Origin: Nevskiaceae bacterium
GTDB taxonomy: Bacteria; Pseudomonadota; Gammaproteobacteria; Nevskiales; Nevskiaceae
Assembly (NCBI GenBank): GCA_021731445.1
Contig: JAKFXK010000049.1
Span: 1-42,409, forward strand
DNA length: 42,409 nucleotides
Direction: 5' to 3'
The translations under genes were made by a program, and so were the position numbers. Below, one piece after another: positions 34,884-42,409 of this stretch (its first letter is position 1; each line of letters starts with the position of its first letter). The notes below the pieces were generated by a model. It searched no databases, was not told the origin of the DNA, and worked only from the letters and a program-made list of their open reading frames with translations.

Positions 34884-35581
34884 TTGCGCACCTTGCGTGA
34901 TCTGGTCACCGACTTCGCGGCGGCTTTTGGTGCCGTCACTTTCTTTGGCCTGACAGGCGCACCCTTGAGGCCGTGGGCGATGAAATCCATCGCGGCATCG
35001 AGTGTGGCCGCATCCGGCACCCTACCCTGCCACTGGCAGTGATACAGACCCAGAAAATGACCAACGCCCATCAAGGCCCAGGCTCTTGCCATCGGATCGC
35101 CGGGTGCGATCTCGCCCGCTTCGGCAGCCTTGGCCAGCGCGCGTGCGTAACCGTCGGCAATGCGCTGATAATAACGGCGGTAGCTGGGTGGATCGACGAA
35201 CTGCGCCTCTTGCACGATGCGGTAGAGGCCAGGGTGGCGCTGGGTGTAATCGAAGAAAGCGATGAGTCCCGCGCGCTCGGCGGTGAGACGGTCCGGCGCC
35301 TTGGCGGCGGCACGCGTCATTTCGTGGCGCAGGCTGCGGCTGATGTCGGCGACCAACTGGATGAACAGCTCCTCCTTGCTGGTGAAGTGCACGTAGAAAG
35401 TGCCCTGCGCCATGCCTGCCGTGAATGTGATCTGGCTGATTGCCGCCGCGTGGAATCCGCAATCGCCAAAGACTTTTTCCGCTGCATCGAGCAGACGGCG
35501 GCGCGTCACCGCGCTGCGGCGCTGGCGACGGACGGGAGCAGCAGTTGGGGCAGTCGTCACGGGCGAATCCACGCTGATCAT
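34880..35581 (-). CDS. TetR/AcrR-family regulator of the lipid/ester cluster
   Basis: 233 aa. HTH near 49-72 (SQITFTAGMAQGTFYVHF, SKEEL), C-terminal ligand domain ending in a long basic tail (KKVTAPKAAAKSVTRSRKVR). The ribosome site AAGGAG abuts the ATG at 35581 with no spacer, which is poor; a GTG at 35572 has a 9-nt spacer and may be the real start. A palindrome upstream fits an autoregulatory operator. As first gene of the cluster it probably represses it and responds to an acyl-CoA or related ligand (inference). Confidence 0.88.
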   Translation of the reverse strand: MISVDSPVTTAPTAAPVRRQRRSAVTRRRLLDAAEKVFGDCGFHAAAISQITFTAGMAQGTFYVHFTSKEELFIQLVADISRSLRHEMTRAAAKAPDRLTAERAGLIAFFDYTQRHPGLYRIVQEAQFVDPPSYRRYYQRIADGYARALAKAAEAGEIAPGDPMARAWALMGVGHFLGLYHCQWQGRVPDAATLDAAMDFIAHGLKGAPVRPKKVTAPKAAAKSVTRSRKVRK

Positions 35582-35598
35582 CTCCTTATATTTTTAAT

Positions 35599-35611
35599 TA
35601 ATGGGTCATTA
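35599..35611. promoter_or_regulatory. Palindrome upstream of tetR, likely operator
   Basis: TAATG-GGT-CATTA, a perfect 5-bp-arm inverted repeat, 18 bp before the tetR ATG in an AT-rich gap that also serves the divergent ykgJ-like gene. Position and size suit TetR autoregulation. Confidence 0.5.
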
Positions 35612-35673
35612 GTCATTTTTTGTTGAAAGTGTGTGCGCTGTCAAGCTGCAGGCGCTGAGCCGACAATGCGGAC

Positions 35674-35925
35674 ATGAATTGCCGAAGCCACTGTGGTGCC
35701 TGCTGCATCGCGCCCTCCATCTCCTCGCCCATCCCCGGCATGCCAAATGGCAAACCGGCGGGCGTGCGCTGCGTGCAACTGCGTGCAGATGCAAGCTGTG
35801 CGCTATTCGGTGACCCGCGCCGGCCTTGGGTCTGCGGCAGCCTCAAGCCTCACGTGGATATGTGTGGCACCTCACGCGAATTCGCACTGGCGACCCTGGA
35901 CGAACTGGAGCGGCGCACCGCTTGA
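35674..35925 (+). CDS. YkgJ-like cysteine-cluster protein
   Basis: 83 aa. The whole protein fits the small YkgJ/UPF0153 group: MNCRSHCGACCIAPSIS, then the PIPGMPNGKPAGVRCVQL segment, SCALFGDPRRPWVC and DMCG. The eight cysteines (C-x3-C-x2-CC plus four more) probably bind an Fe-S cluster or zinc. Ribosome site weak. Divergent to tetR and convergent to sodC. No role is known for the family. Confidence 0.85.
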   Translation: MNCRSHCGACCIAPSISSPIPGMPNGKPAGVRCVQLRADASCALFGDPRRPWVCGSLKPHVDMCGTSREFALATLDELERRTA

Positions 35926-35944
35926 GCGCTGCGGCCCGTACCTG

Positions 35945-35973
35945 AAAAAGCGCCCGGTTTGAGCGCTGGGCGC
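35945..35973 (-). terminator. Rho-independent terminator of sodC
   Basis: Read on the minus strand: GCGCCC (35973-35968), a 12-nt loop, GGGCGC (35955-35950), then TTTTT (35949-35945). It sits 30 bp past the sodC stop. It could also limit ykgJ transcription, but the T-run is only on the sodC side. Confidence 0.75.
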
Positions 35974-36002
35974 CACTCATGTGAAGCGGTGAAATCTGCG
36001 CG

Positions 36003-36626
36003 CTACTGCGGCACCACGCCGCAGGCGATGCGCGCGCCACCGGGCATCGTGGCATAGTCATCGCGCTCGGCGTGGACGATGATGCTGCGGTTCCGCACAT
36101 CCGCCAGTTTCAGTTTTGCGGCGGTGAGCGTCATGGTGGCCGTGCCATCCGGCGATACCGTCAGACGCGGCAGATCACCGGCGTGGCCCATGCCACCCGG
36201 CCCCGCGTGCTTGCCTTGCTGCGTGGGGTCGAAGTGCTCGCCGGCCGCTTCGCCCGCTATCATCTTGCCGTCCTTTTCTTTCGGCCCGCAGTCAGCATTT
36301 TGATGCACATGAAAGCCGTGCTCGCCGGGCGACAAGCCTTTGAGACTGATATTCACCATCAAGCCAGCGGCGCTGTCGCTGAGCATCAGCGTGCCAGCCT
36401 CCGCACCTATGCCCTGATCGGTGATGAACTTCATGGCGACGATCACTTCAGTGGCCCTCGTGCTGCCGGCCATCGTCGCGGGTGGAGGTGGAGTGGCTTG
36501 AACGCTGGGAGCGGTCATCGGTACCGGGGTCGTCAAATCAGCGGGCGGTGTCGGCTTGCCGCAGGCGATGAGGCTGGTTGCCAGGCTCAGGACCAGACAG
36601 CTGAGAGGCTTGTGTGCGAGGTTCAT
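36003..36626 (-). CDS. sodC: Periplasmic Cu/Zn superoxide dismutase, lipoprotein form
   Basis: 207 aa from ATG 36626 (AAGGATT upstream). Lipobox LIAC with Cys22, a Pro/Thr-rich tether (about 23-60), then the SOD fold: Cu-site GFHVHQNADC, the bridging His and Zn ligands in HFDPTQQGKHAGPGGMGHAG and GDLP, VHAERDDY with the last Cu His and the Zn Asp region, and IACGVV with the disulfide Cys. Converts superoxide to H2O2 and O2, anchored in a membrane and facing the periplasm. Monocistronic by the look of its own terminator. Confidence 0.95.
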   Translation of the reverse strand: MNLAHKPLSCLVLSLATSLIACGKPTPPADLTTPVPMTAPSVQATPPPPATMAGSTRATEVIVAMKFITDQGIGAEAGTLMLSDSAAGLMVNISLKGLSPGEHGFHVHQNADCGPKEKDGKMIAGEAAGEHFDPTQQGKHAGPGGMGHAGDLPRLTVSPDGTATMTLTAAKLKLADVRNRSIIVHAERDDYATMPGGARIACGVVPQ

Positions 36627-36706
36627 GTCGAATCCTTGATTGAAGGCCGTCACGAACCCTACTTGCTGGCGTTTGCTCCGAACTGAACTGTCGGAGCCTT
36701 CAACCT

Positions 36707-39700
36707 CTACCCACTCGCCGCCAGCAGGCGCGCGTTGCCGCCCACCGCTGAGGTGTTGATCGTCAGCGTGCGTTCGGAGACAAAGCGCAACAGATAGTGC
36801 GGCCCGCCGGCCTTGGGGCCGGTGCCCGAGAGGCCCTCGCCACCGAAGGGCTGCACGCCAACTACCGCACCTGTCATGCCACGATTGATATAGCAGTTGC
36901 CGACATGGGCCTTGGCCTGCACCGTGCGCCAGGTGCGCTCGATGCGGCTGTGCACGCCGAGTGTCAGGCCATAGCCCAGTGCATTGATGTCATCGACCAG
37001 TGCGTCGAGCGCATCCGCCTGGTAGGCAAGCACGTGCAGAATCGGCCCGAACTGCTCTTCGCGCAGTGCACTGAGCGAAGCAATCTCCACTGCCATCGGC
37101 GCGATGAAAGTGCCGTTTGCGGTAACGGCAGGCAGCTTTACTTCGCCAATCACCTTGCCATCAGTGCGCATCGCATCGGCGTGTAGGGTGAGCTTGGCGC
37201 GGGCATCTTCGTCGATGACCGGGCCGATGTCGGTGGCGAGCAGGGCGGGATCGCCGACGACCAGCTCTTGCATCGCACCGGCCAGCAGGTGTTTCACCTT
37301 CTCGGCGATTTCCTTCTGCACGCAGAGCACGCGTAGTGCCGAGCAACGCTGGCCTGCGGAGTAGAACGCTGAGTTGATCGCATCCTTCACCACCTGTTCG
37401 GGCAGGGCGGAGCTGTCGACGATCATCGCGTTCTGGCCACCGGTTTCGGCGATCAAGGTGGCGATGGGGCCGGGCTTGGCGGCGAGCGTGCGATTGATTT
37501 TCTGCGCGACTTCCACCGAGCCGGTGAAAGCCACACCGGCGATGTGCTGTGCAGCGACCAGTGCGCCACCGACTGCACCGTCGCCGAGTGCCAGCTGCAG
37601 CACGCCGATTGGTACACCCGCTTCATGCAGCAGCGTCGTCATTGCATGGGCGACGAGATTGGTCTGTTCGGCGGGCTTGGCGATGACGCTGTTGCCAGCG
37701 ACCAGGGCCGCCGCGATCTGGCCGACGAAGATGGCGAGCGGGAAGTTCCAGGGGCTGATGCAGACGAACACGCCCTTGCCATGCAGTTGCAACTCGTTGT
37801 GCTCGCCGGTGGGGCCGGGCAGGGTGGTGGGCGTGCTCATCAGGCGACGCGCCTGGGCGGCGTAGTAGCGCAGGAAGTCGACCGCCTCGCGCACTTCGGC
37901 GTTGGCGTCGCCCAGTGTCTTGCCGGCTTCGCGGATGAGCAGGTGCAGGAAAAGCGCGGGCGTGGCTTCGAGACGGTCTGCCGCACGTTCGAGGGCAGCG
38001 GCGCGGGCGTTGGCGGGTGTGGCGTTCCAGCGCGACTGTGCGCTGCGGGCATCCGCGACGACATCGGCAACAAGAGCGACCGGCAACGGCTGCCATTGGC
38101 CCAATGTGTCGTTGCGATTGGCAGGGTTGGTCACGGCGATGGCTGGCTCGCTTTGCTTGTCATTCCCGCGTAGTCGGGAATCCAGGTTAGCGTTGCCGAG
38201 CAAAGAAAAAATACCTGGGTTCCCGCCTGCGCGGGAACGACGCGTTTCAGTGTCGAGCGCGGTTGCCAGTTCGATCAGCGCAGGTTCGCTGGTCAGAAAC
38301 AGTCCCGTCGAATTGCGCCGCTCATCGCCGTACAGTTCTGCAGGCAGCGGCAGTTGCGGATTGACCTTGACGCTCATCGCGCGCACGGCGGCAACCGGGT
38401 CTGCCACCAAAGCCTCCGGGGGCGTGGCCTCGTCAAAGATGCGGTTGACGAAGCTGGTATTGGCACCGTTTTCCAGCAGGCGCCGTACCAGATAGGGCAG
38501 CAAATCCTCGTGTGAGCCCACCGGCGAGTAGACGCGACAGGGGATGGGCAGATCCTGCTTGACGATTTCGTACAGCGCCTCACCCATGCCGTGCAGGCGC
38601 TGGAACTCGTAGCCGACATCATCCTGCGCGTAGGCGCGCACGGCAGCGACGGTGTGCGCGTTGTGGGTGGCCAGCATGGGGTAAAACACATCGCGGCGGC
38701 TGATGAGGCGGCGGGCGCATGCCAGATAAGCCACATCCGTATTCGCCTTGCGGGTGAACACGGGATAGCCGCTCAGCCCCTGCTCCTGGCTGCGCTTGAC
38801 TTCGGTATCCCAGTAGGCGCCCTTGACCAGGCGCACGGCGAGTTTCCGTCCGGTTTTCTGGGCAAGCGCCTCAAGCCATTCGATGACGGCGAGGCCGCGC
38901 TTTTGAAAGGCCTGCACAGCCAGACCGAAGCCTTCGTAGCCATTGAGGCTGGCATCCGAGAACACGGCCTCGATAACATCGAGCGAGAGTTCGAGACGAT
39001 CCGCCTCTTCGGCGTCGATGGTGATGCCAATGCCTTCCTGCCTGGCTTGCTGGGCGAGCTTCAACACTTTCGGGGTGAGTTCCGCGAGTACGCGCTCGCG
39101 ATGGCTAAGCTCGTAGCGCGGGTGCAGGGCGCTGAGCTTTACCGAAATGTTGGGGCGGCCGTAGATGGCGGCAGTGGCGAACACCGCATCGGCGCGCACC
39201 GCAGCACCGATGGCGCTGATCGCATCCTGATAGGCCTTGAAGTAACGCTCGGCATCGGCACCCGTCAGTGCGGCCTCACCCAGCATGTCGTAGCTGTGCA
39301 GATAGGCGCGATGCGCCTTGCTGCGGGCGTTTTTCAGTGCCTCATTGATGGTGCGGCCCATGACGAATTGCGAGCCCATCAGCTTCATCGCCTGACGTAC
39401 CGCGAGCTGGATCACCGGCTCGGTGCTCTTTGCCACCAATTTGTTGATCGCCGTGCGGAAGCTGCCCGTGGTTTCGGGTGCGAGCTTGACGATCTTGCCA
39501 GTCAGCATCAGGCCCCAGGTGCCCGCATTCACGAACAGCGAATCGCTCTTGCCGAAATGGCTCTCCCAATCGGCATCACCCAGCTTGTCGGCGATCAGCT
39601 TGTCAGCTGTGTGACTGTCGGGGATGCGCAGCAGCGCCTCGGCCAGGCACATCAGCAGCACGCCTTCCTCGCTCGACAGATCGTATTGCTGCATGAAGGC

Positions 39701-39922
39701 ATCGAGCGGCGATTGCTCGCTCTTCAGCGTGCGCACGCGCTCGACCCAGCCGGCAGCCTGGCGCACGACCAGGGTGGCGTGCTCGGCGGGCAGTGCCGCC
39801 AGCGCCAGGCATTTGTTGATGAGCGCCGTCTCGTCCGCGAGATACAGTGCGGAGATGGCAGTGCGCAGTGCGTCGCGGGCAGGCGGCGGGGTGGCGAAGA
39901 CGAAGGCGGTCATGGGCGGCAT
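36707..39922 (-). CDS. putA: Bifunctional proline dehydrogenase / P5C dehydrogenase PutA (no DNA-binding domain)
   Basis: 1071 aa. Oxidises proline to glutamate through P5C. PRODH barrel about 170-500 (NISVKLSALHPRYE, VRLVKGAYWDTEVKRSQEQG, YEFQRLHGMGE); aldehyde dehydrogenase half with E826 (AETGGQNAMI) and C860 (AGQRCSALR). No N-terminal ribbon-helix-helix, so it is not the autorepressor type. Residues 561-591 of the linker are encoded by REP-like repeat DNA (RRSRAGGNPG, LDSRLRGNDK) and are extra to the family; since the frame is kept, the enzyme is probably still active. Starts at 39922 or 39913 (second Met) lack a purine-rich ribosome site. Confidence 0.96.
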   Translation of the reverse strand: MPPMTAFVFATPPPARDALRTAISALYLADETALINKCLALAALPAEHATLVVRQAAGWVERVRTLKSEQSPLDAFMQQYDLSSEEGVLLMCLAEALLRIPDSHTADKLIADKLGDADWESHFGKSDSLFVNAGTWGLMLTGKIVKLAPETTGSFRTAINKLVAKSTEPVIQLAVRQAMKLMGSQFVMGRTINEALKNARSKAHRAYLHSYDMLGEAALTGADAERYFKAYQDAISAIGAAVRADAVFATAAIYGRPNISVKLSALHPRYELSHRERVLAELTPKVLKLAQQARQEGIGITIDAEEADRLELSLDVIEAVFSDASLNGYEGFGLAVQAFQKRGLAVIEWLEALAQKTGRKLAVRLVKGAYWDTEVKRSQEQGLSGYPVFTRKANTDVAYLACARRLISRRDVFYPMLATHNAHTVAAVRAYAQDDVGYEFQRLHGMGEALYEIVKQDLPIPCRVYSPVGSHEDLLPYLVRRLLENGANTSFVNRIFDEATPPEALVADPVAAVRAMSVKVNPQLPLPAELYGDERRNSTGLFLTSEPALIELATALDTETRRSRAGGNPGIFSLLGNANLDSRLRGNDKQSEPAIAVTNPANRNDTLGQWQPLPVALVADVVADARSAQSRWNATPANARAAALERAADRLEATPALFLHLLIREAGKTLGDANAEVREAVDFLRYYAAQARRLMSTPTTLPGPTGEHNELQLHGKGVFVCISPWNFPLAIFVGQIAAALVAGNSVIAKPAEQTNLVAHAMTTLLHEAGVPIGVLQLALGDGAVGGALVAAQHIAGVAFTGSVEVAQKINRTLAAKPGPIATLIAETGGQNAMIVDSSALPEQVVKDAINSAFYSAGQRCSALRVLCVQKEIAEKVKHLLAGAMQELVVGDPALLATDIGPVIDEDARAKLTLHADAMRTDGKVIGEVKLPAVTANGTFIAPMAVEIASLSALREEQFGPILHVLAYQADALDALVDDINALGYGLTLGVHSRIERTWRTVQAKAHVGNCYINRGMTGAVVGVQPFGGEGLSGTGPKAGGPHYLLRFVSERTLTINTSAVGGNARLLAASG
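38161..38241. repeat. Inverted pair of REP-like hairpins inside putA
   Basis: Copy 1 at 38161-38186 (TTCCCG-CGTAGT-CGGGAA and TCCAGG), copy 2 in opposite direction at 38214-38241 (CCTGGGTTCCCGC-CTGC-GCGGGAA, then CGACG). About 27 bp of A-rich DNA separates them. The pair looks like a BIME-type mobile repeat and adds codons in frame. Confidence 0.85.
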
Positions 39923-39948
39923 CGTTTAAAGGAGTGATACCGCGCAGT

Positions 39949-40449
39949 TTACGTTGCTGACTGCGCCGCCAGTTGTGCCAGGGCCTCGCCGGTGACGCGG
40001 TAGATCGTCCACTCCCGCTGCGCCCTGGCGCCCAGGCTTTCGTAAAAGGCGATCGCGGGTGCGTTCCAGTCGAGCACACTCCACTCGAAGCGGCCGCAGC
40101 CCCTCGCCACGGCCAGTTGGGCGAGATGCGCCAGCAGTGCCTTGCCAACGCCATGCTGGCGCGCAGCGGGACGAACGAACAGGTCTTCAAGATACAGGCC
40201 AGGCTTGGCGAGAAAGGTGGAGTAGTTGTGGAAGAACAGCGCAAAGCCCACCGAGCTGCCATGCCGCTCGGCAATCACGCACTCGGCGTGGGGCTTGCTG
40301 CCGAACAGGCTGTGACGGATGTTCTCGGCAGTCACATAGCATTCGTGCAGCAGCTTTTCGTACTCGGCCAGTTCGCGGATCAGCGTGGCGATCAGTGCGG
40401 AGTCGGCGGGTGTGGCAGGGCGGATGTTGATCCCGGTGCGGATGGTCAT
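39949..40449 (-). CDS. GNAT-family N-acetyltransferase, SSAT-like
   Basis: 166 aa. One GNAT domain; the acetyl-CoA loop is RQHGVGKA at 97-104, preceded by LYLEDLFVRPAA (beta4), and the end carries VLDWNAPAIAFYESLGA. The pattern (ELAEYEKLLHE at the start, YLEDLFV) is that of spermidine/spermine and thialysine acetyltransferases, so a small amine is the likely substrate. GAGAGG precedes the ATG. It ends 26 bp before putA starts and may share its transcript. Confidence 0.88.
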   Translation of the reverse strand: MTIRTGINIRPATPADSALIATLIRELAEYEKLLHECYVTAENIRHSLFGSKPHAECVIAERHGSSVGFALFFHNYSTFLAKPGLYLEDLFVRPAARQHGVGKALLAHLAQLAVARGCGRFEWSVLDWNAPAIAFYESLGARAQREWTIYRVTGEALAQLAAQSAT

Positions 40450-40572
40450 GACGGCCTCTCATGCGAAGATGGCACATCATGTCTGCTGTTCCTGGGTTTC
40501 GTCATCGCATCCTGCGAACTTCCCGAAGCCATCAGCTGTCCCAATCGCCCAAGCTCACCCGTTAGACCTGCA

Positions 40573-41016
40573 ATGGCCATTACCCGAATCCTCGCCCTCG
40601 GCTTGATGCTCGTGGCCCCTGCCGCCAGCGCCGAAAGCCTGCTCAAACCCAAGGGTGATGCGGCAGCCCTGCTGCCGGTCGATCAGGCGTTTGTCTTGCA
40701 GGGTGCGACCCGCAAGGGACGGGAAGTTGCGATTGATTGGGCCATCGCGCCCGGTTACTACCTCTACGGCCACATGTTCAAGGTGTCGGTGGATGCACCT
40801 GCCAGCGTGGCGTTTTCCGGCCCCGTCATCCCCAAGGGCGAGCCGGTGAAAGACGCCGAGTTCGGCGATGTCGAAATCCATCGTGGCGCGGTGCAGGCCA
40901 GGCTTGCCTTGCCGGTCGATGGCAAGGCCCCGCGCACCCTGCGTGTGCGCTATCAGGGTTGTGCCGATATCGGTGTCTGTTATCCGCCGCAGACGCGACT
41001 GGTTGCGGTCAAATAA
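40573..41016 (+). CDS. Stand-alone DsbD N-terminal-like domain
   Basis: 147 aa from ATG 40573. Signal peptide (1-20, ending ASA), then the DsbD alpha fold with GYYLYGHMFK and the redox pair C130-ADIGV-C136 (YQGCADIGVCYPP). Full DsbD is about 570 aa and has eight membrane helices plus a C-terminal thioredoxin domain; both are missing here, with a stop at the end of the first domain. It would accept electrons in the periplasm from a DsbD/CcdA membrane part coded elsewhere. The tlpA-like gene starts directly at its stop (TAA then ATG). Confidence 0.88.
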   Translation: MAITRILALGLMLVAPAASAESLLKPKGDAAALLPVDQAFVLQGATRKGREVAIDWAIAPGYYLYGHMFKVSVDAPASVAFSGPVIPKGEPVKDAEFGDVEIHRGAVQARLALPVDGKAPRTLRVRYQGCADIGVCYPPQTRLVAVK

Positions 41017-41586
41017 ATGAGTGGTTTCTCACGGCAGGCGGCGCTGGTCGCGGCCATTGCGTTCACGGCAGCTGCCGCCGGTTTCTGGGTGGCGCGGCTG
41101 ATGCCGCAAACGCCGATAGCAGTCAGTGCGGCGCCCAAGCCAAGCGTGAATGGCGCGCTCGAAGGCCAGCCCGCACCGTCCTTGAGCCTGCCCGATACCG
41201 AGGGCAAGCCGCGCACGCTCAAGGACTGGCCCGGCAAATGGTTGCTGGTCAATTTCTGGGCGACCTGGTGCGCACCCTGCATGCACGAAATCCCCGCCTT
41301 CATCGCCGCGCAAACCCGATATCAGGCGGCAGGCCTACAAGTGCTGGGCGTGGCGATGGACGACCCCGATGCAGTACGAACGCTGATGCAGGAAAAGCAC
41401 TTCAACTATCCCTCTCTGGTCGGCGATGAAGCTGTGCAGGGCATCATGGAGCGGTTCGGCAACACCATCGGTGCCTTGCCCTACACGGTGCTGCTATCGC
41501 CAGACGGTGTGATCCGCTACATCGAGCTGGGGGGGGTGGACGGGCCGAAGTTGGAAATGCTGATGCAGCGGTTTTTACCGTTGTAG
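41017..41586 (+). CDS. TlpA-like membrane-anchored thioredoxin
   Basis: 189 aa. N-terminal anchor helix (about 7-27), a flexible Ala/Pro region, then an AhpC/TSA-type thioredoxin fold with W84-C85-A-P-C88 (NFWATWCAPCMHEIP) and the cis-Pro in GALPYTVLL. Faces the periplasm and reduces disulfides, for example in cytochrome c or Cu maturation. It abuts the DsbD-like gene, so the two should act as a redox relay: DsbD alpha domain passing electrons to this protein or the reverse. Confidence 0.92.
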   Translation: MSGFSRQAALVAAIAFTAAAAGFWVARLMPQTPIAVSAAPKPSVNGALEGQPAPSLSLPDTEGKPRTLKDWPGKWLLVNFWATWCAPCMHEIPAFIAAQTRYQAAGLQVLGVAMDDPDAVRTLMQEKHFNYPSLVGDEAVQGIMERFGNTIGALPYTVLLSPDGVIRYIELGGVDGPKLEMLMQRFLPL

Positions 41587-41645
41587 CGAGCGTTGTGCGC
41601 ACGGCACCGCCCGGATTGCGCAGAGGAAGCCTTGTTTGTTTTCAT

Positions 41646-41666
41646 ATGTCTGCAATATGCAGACAT
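41646..41666. promoter_or_regulatory. Near-perfect palindrome before aroQ
   Basis: ATGTCTGCA - ATA - TGCAGACAT, 9-bp arms, 102 bp upstream of the aroQ GTG and 60 bp after the tlpA stop. It has no T-run, so it is a better match to a dimeric regulator site than to a terminator. Confidence 0.4.
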
Positions 41667-41747
41667 CACGTGCTTATCTGCGTGCATTTGCCAAGCGCAA
41701 AGCCGCTGATGCAGACTCGGGCTTCTTCATTCAGGCCTGAATCTTAA

Positions 41748-42191
41748 GTGAGTCAACTGCTGCTGCTGAATGGCCCCAACCTCAACCTGCTCGGCAGCCG
41801 CGAGCCGGGCGTATATGGCGCGGCCACTCTGGCGCAGATCGAGACAGAGCTGGCCGCCGAGGCCAGCACGCTAGGCCATCAACTCAGCAGCTTCCAGTCC
41901 AACCACGAAGGCGCGCTGGTGGATCGCATCCAGCAGGCGCGCCGCGAAGGCGTCGCCGGCATCATCATCAACGCTGGCGCCTACACTCACACCAGTATCG
42001 CCATCCGCGATGCCTTGCTGGCAGTTGCACTCCCTTATGTGGAAGTGCATCTCTCCAACGTCCATGCCCGCGAAACCTTCCGCCACCAGTCTTATCTGAG
42101 TGACAAGGCCATTGGCGTGATCGTCGGGTTTGGGCCTAAAGGCTATCGCCTGAGCCTGCTGGCGCTGCACGAACATCTCGCTGCACTTTAA
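41748..42191 (+). CDS. aroQ: 3-dehydroquinate dehydratase, type II
   Basis: 147 aa, GTG start at 41748. Dehydrates 3-dehydroquinate to 3-dehydroshikimate (shikimate pathway); forms a dodecamer in the cytoplasm. Signatures: [17 protein letters not shown] at the start, Y23 (GVYG), N75 in [12 protein letters not shown] and H101 in VEVHLSN. It precedes accB, the common betaproteobacterial order aroQ-accB-accC. No ribosome site stands out before the GTG. Confidence 0.97.
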   Translation: MSQLLLLNGPNLNLLGSREPGVYGAATLAQIETELAAEASTLGHQLSSFQSNHEGALVDRIQQARREGVAGIIINAGAYTHTSIAIRDALLAVALPYVEVHLSNVHARETFRHQSYLSDKAIGVIVGFGPKGYRLSLLALHEHLAAL

Positions 42192-42243
42192 ATCCTTTTC
42201 AGCTGCCGACGACGTATCGGTAGCCAAGCCAACGGAGTTCACC

Positions 42244-42409
42244 ATGGATTTGCGCAAGATCAAGACCCTCATCGACCTCGTGCAGGAGTCGGGCATCGCC
42301 GAGCTGGAAGTGAAAGAAGGCGAGGAGAGCGTCCGCATCAGCCGCTTTCCCACCGGCGGCATGGCGCATCAGGTGATGCTGCCACCCCTAAACATGACGG
42401 GTGCGGTGC
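42244..42409 (+). CDS. accB: Acetyl-CoA carboxylase biotin carboxyl carrier protein (5' part only)
   Basis: The first 55 codons are present; the window ends before the biotin domain. [20 protein letters not shown] is the AccB N-terminal helix, followed by [21 protein letters not shown] at 42234-42237 gives a normal start site. It carries the biotin group for AccC and the carboxyltransferase in malonyl-CoA synthesis. The biotin-attachment motif is not seen because of truncation by the window. Confidence 0.93.
   Translation, partial: MDLRKIKTLIDLVQESGIAELEVKEGEESVRISRFPTGGMAHQVMLPPLNMTGAV

Noticed and set aside
25503-35581. Reading the cluster as an OleABCD-type olefin/beta-lactone pathway (thiolase-fold enzyme, hydrolase, ligase, SDR).
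   Set aside because: The SDR is a 244-aa PhaB type rather than the longer OleD, the hydrolase is exported, and the KAS III enzyme has the GHVGQ form; the match is only at fold level.
1-42409. tRNA, rRNA or CRISPR features.
   Set aside because: I found no cloverleaf candidate, rRNA segment, or regular direct repeats with unique spacers; the only periodic repeats are the contiguous 21-bp arrays.

Overview
The window looks like a piece of a GC-rich betaproteobacterial chromosome. The evidence is the order dsbD-like / tlpA-like / aroQ / accB, a YajR-like MFS gene beside uvrA, a bifunctional PutA, and a PhaB-type reductase. I would place it near Rhodocyclales or Nitrosomonadales, but the sequence alone does not fix the genus. 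It falls into an accessory half (about 1-19,700) and a core/metabolic half (about 19,700-42,409).

Accessory half. All genes in the first 15 kb except one are on the minus strand. They are a secreted M23 peptidase with cysteine repeats, a coiled-coil lipoprotein, an IS110 transposase relic, and a class II Fic protein. The exception is a PD-(D/E)XK nuclease-like gene, divergent from fic across a 305-bp control region that holds four copies of an AAGTG-type motif. Next come two head-to-head arrays of degenerate 21-bp repeats without a transposase, an orphan T2SS secretin (gspD), a small membrane protein, a toxin-gene scrap, and an RHS polymorphic toxin that overlaps an AT-rich DUF4279-like putative immunity gene. 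Then follow a membrane protein plus XRE repressor facing a Ner-like regulator across a palindrome-rich operator, and an IS21-family element (istA, istB) whose right end carries the same kind of 21-bp repeat array. Frameshifted relics, repeat arrays and base-composition shifts all suggest an island built by repeated insertion.

Core/metabolic half. A glycosyl/glycerophosphotransferase-like gene and an MFS gene overlap and diverge from uvrA. uvrA converges on a minus-strand cluster that reads, from its promoter end: tetR, KAS III, acyl-CoA ligase, two outer-membrane barrel proteins, exported lipase-like hydrolase, PhaB-type SDR, MFS carrier, TesB thioesterase, UspA. Most junctions are 1-4 nt overlaps or gaps, so it is almost certainly one transcription unit. 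It reads as a module that hydrolyses an ester outside the cytoplasm, brings the acid in, activates it to a CoA thioester and processes the acyl chain. On the other side of tetR lie a small Cys-cluster protein (ykgJ-like), periplasmic Cu/Zn superoxide dismutase with a good terminator, putA (with REP-like DNA inserted in frame), a GNAT acetyltransferase, a stand-alone DsbD N-domain paired with a TlpA-like thioredoxin, aroQ, and the first codons of accB, which the window cuts off.

The best candidates for something undescribed are the fic / PD-(D/E)XK divergent pair with its shared motif array, the RHS tip with its DUF4279 partner, and the nine-gene lipid/ester cluster.
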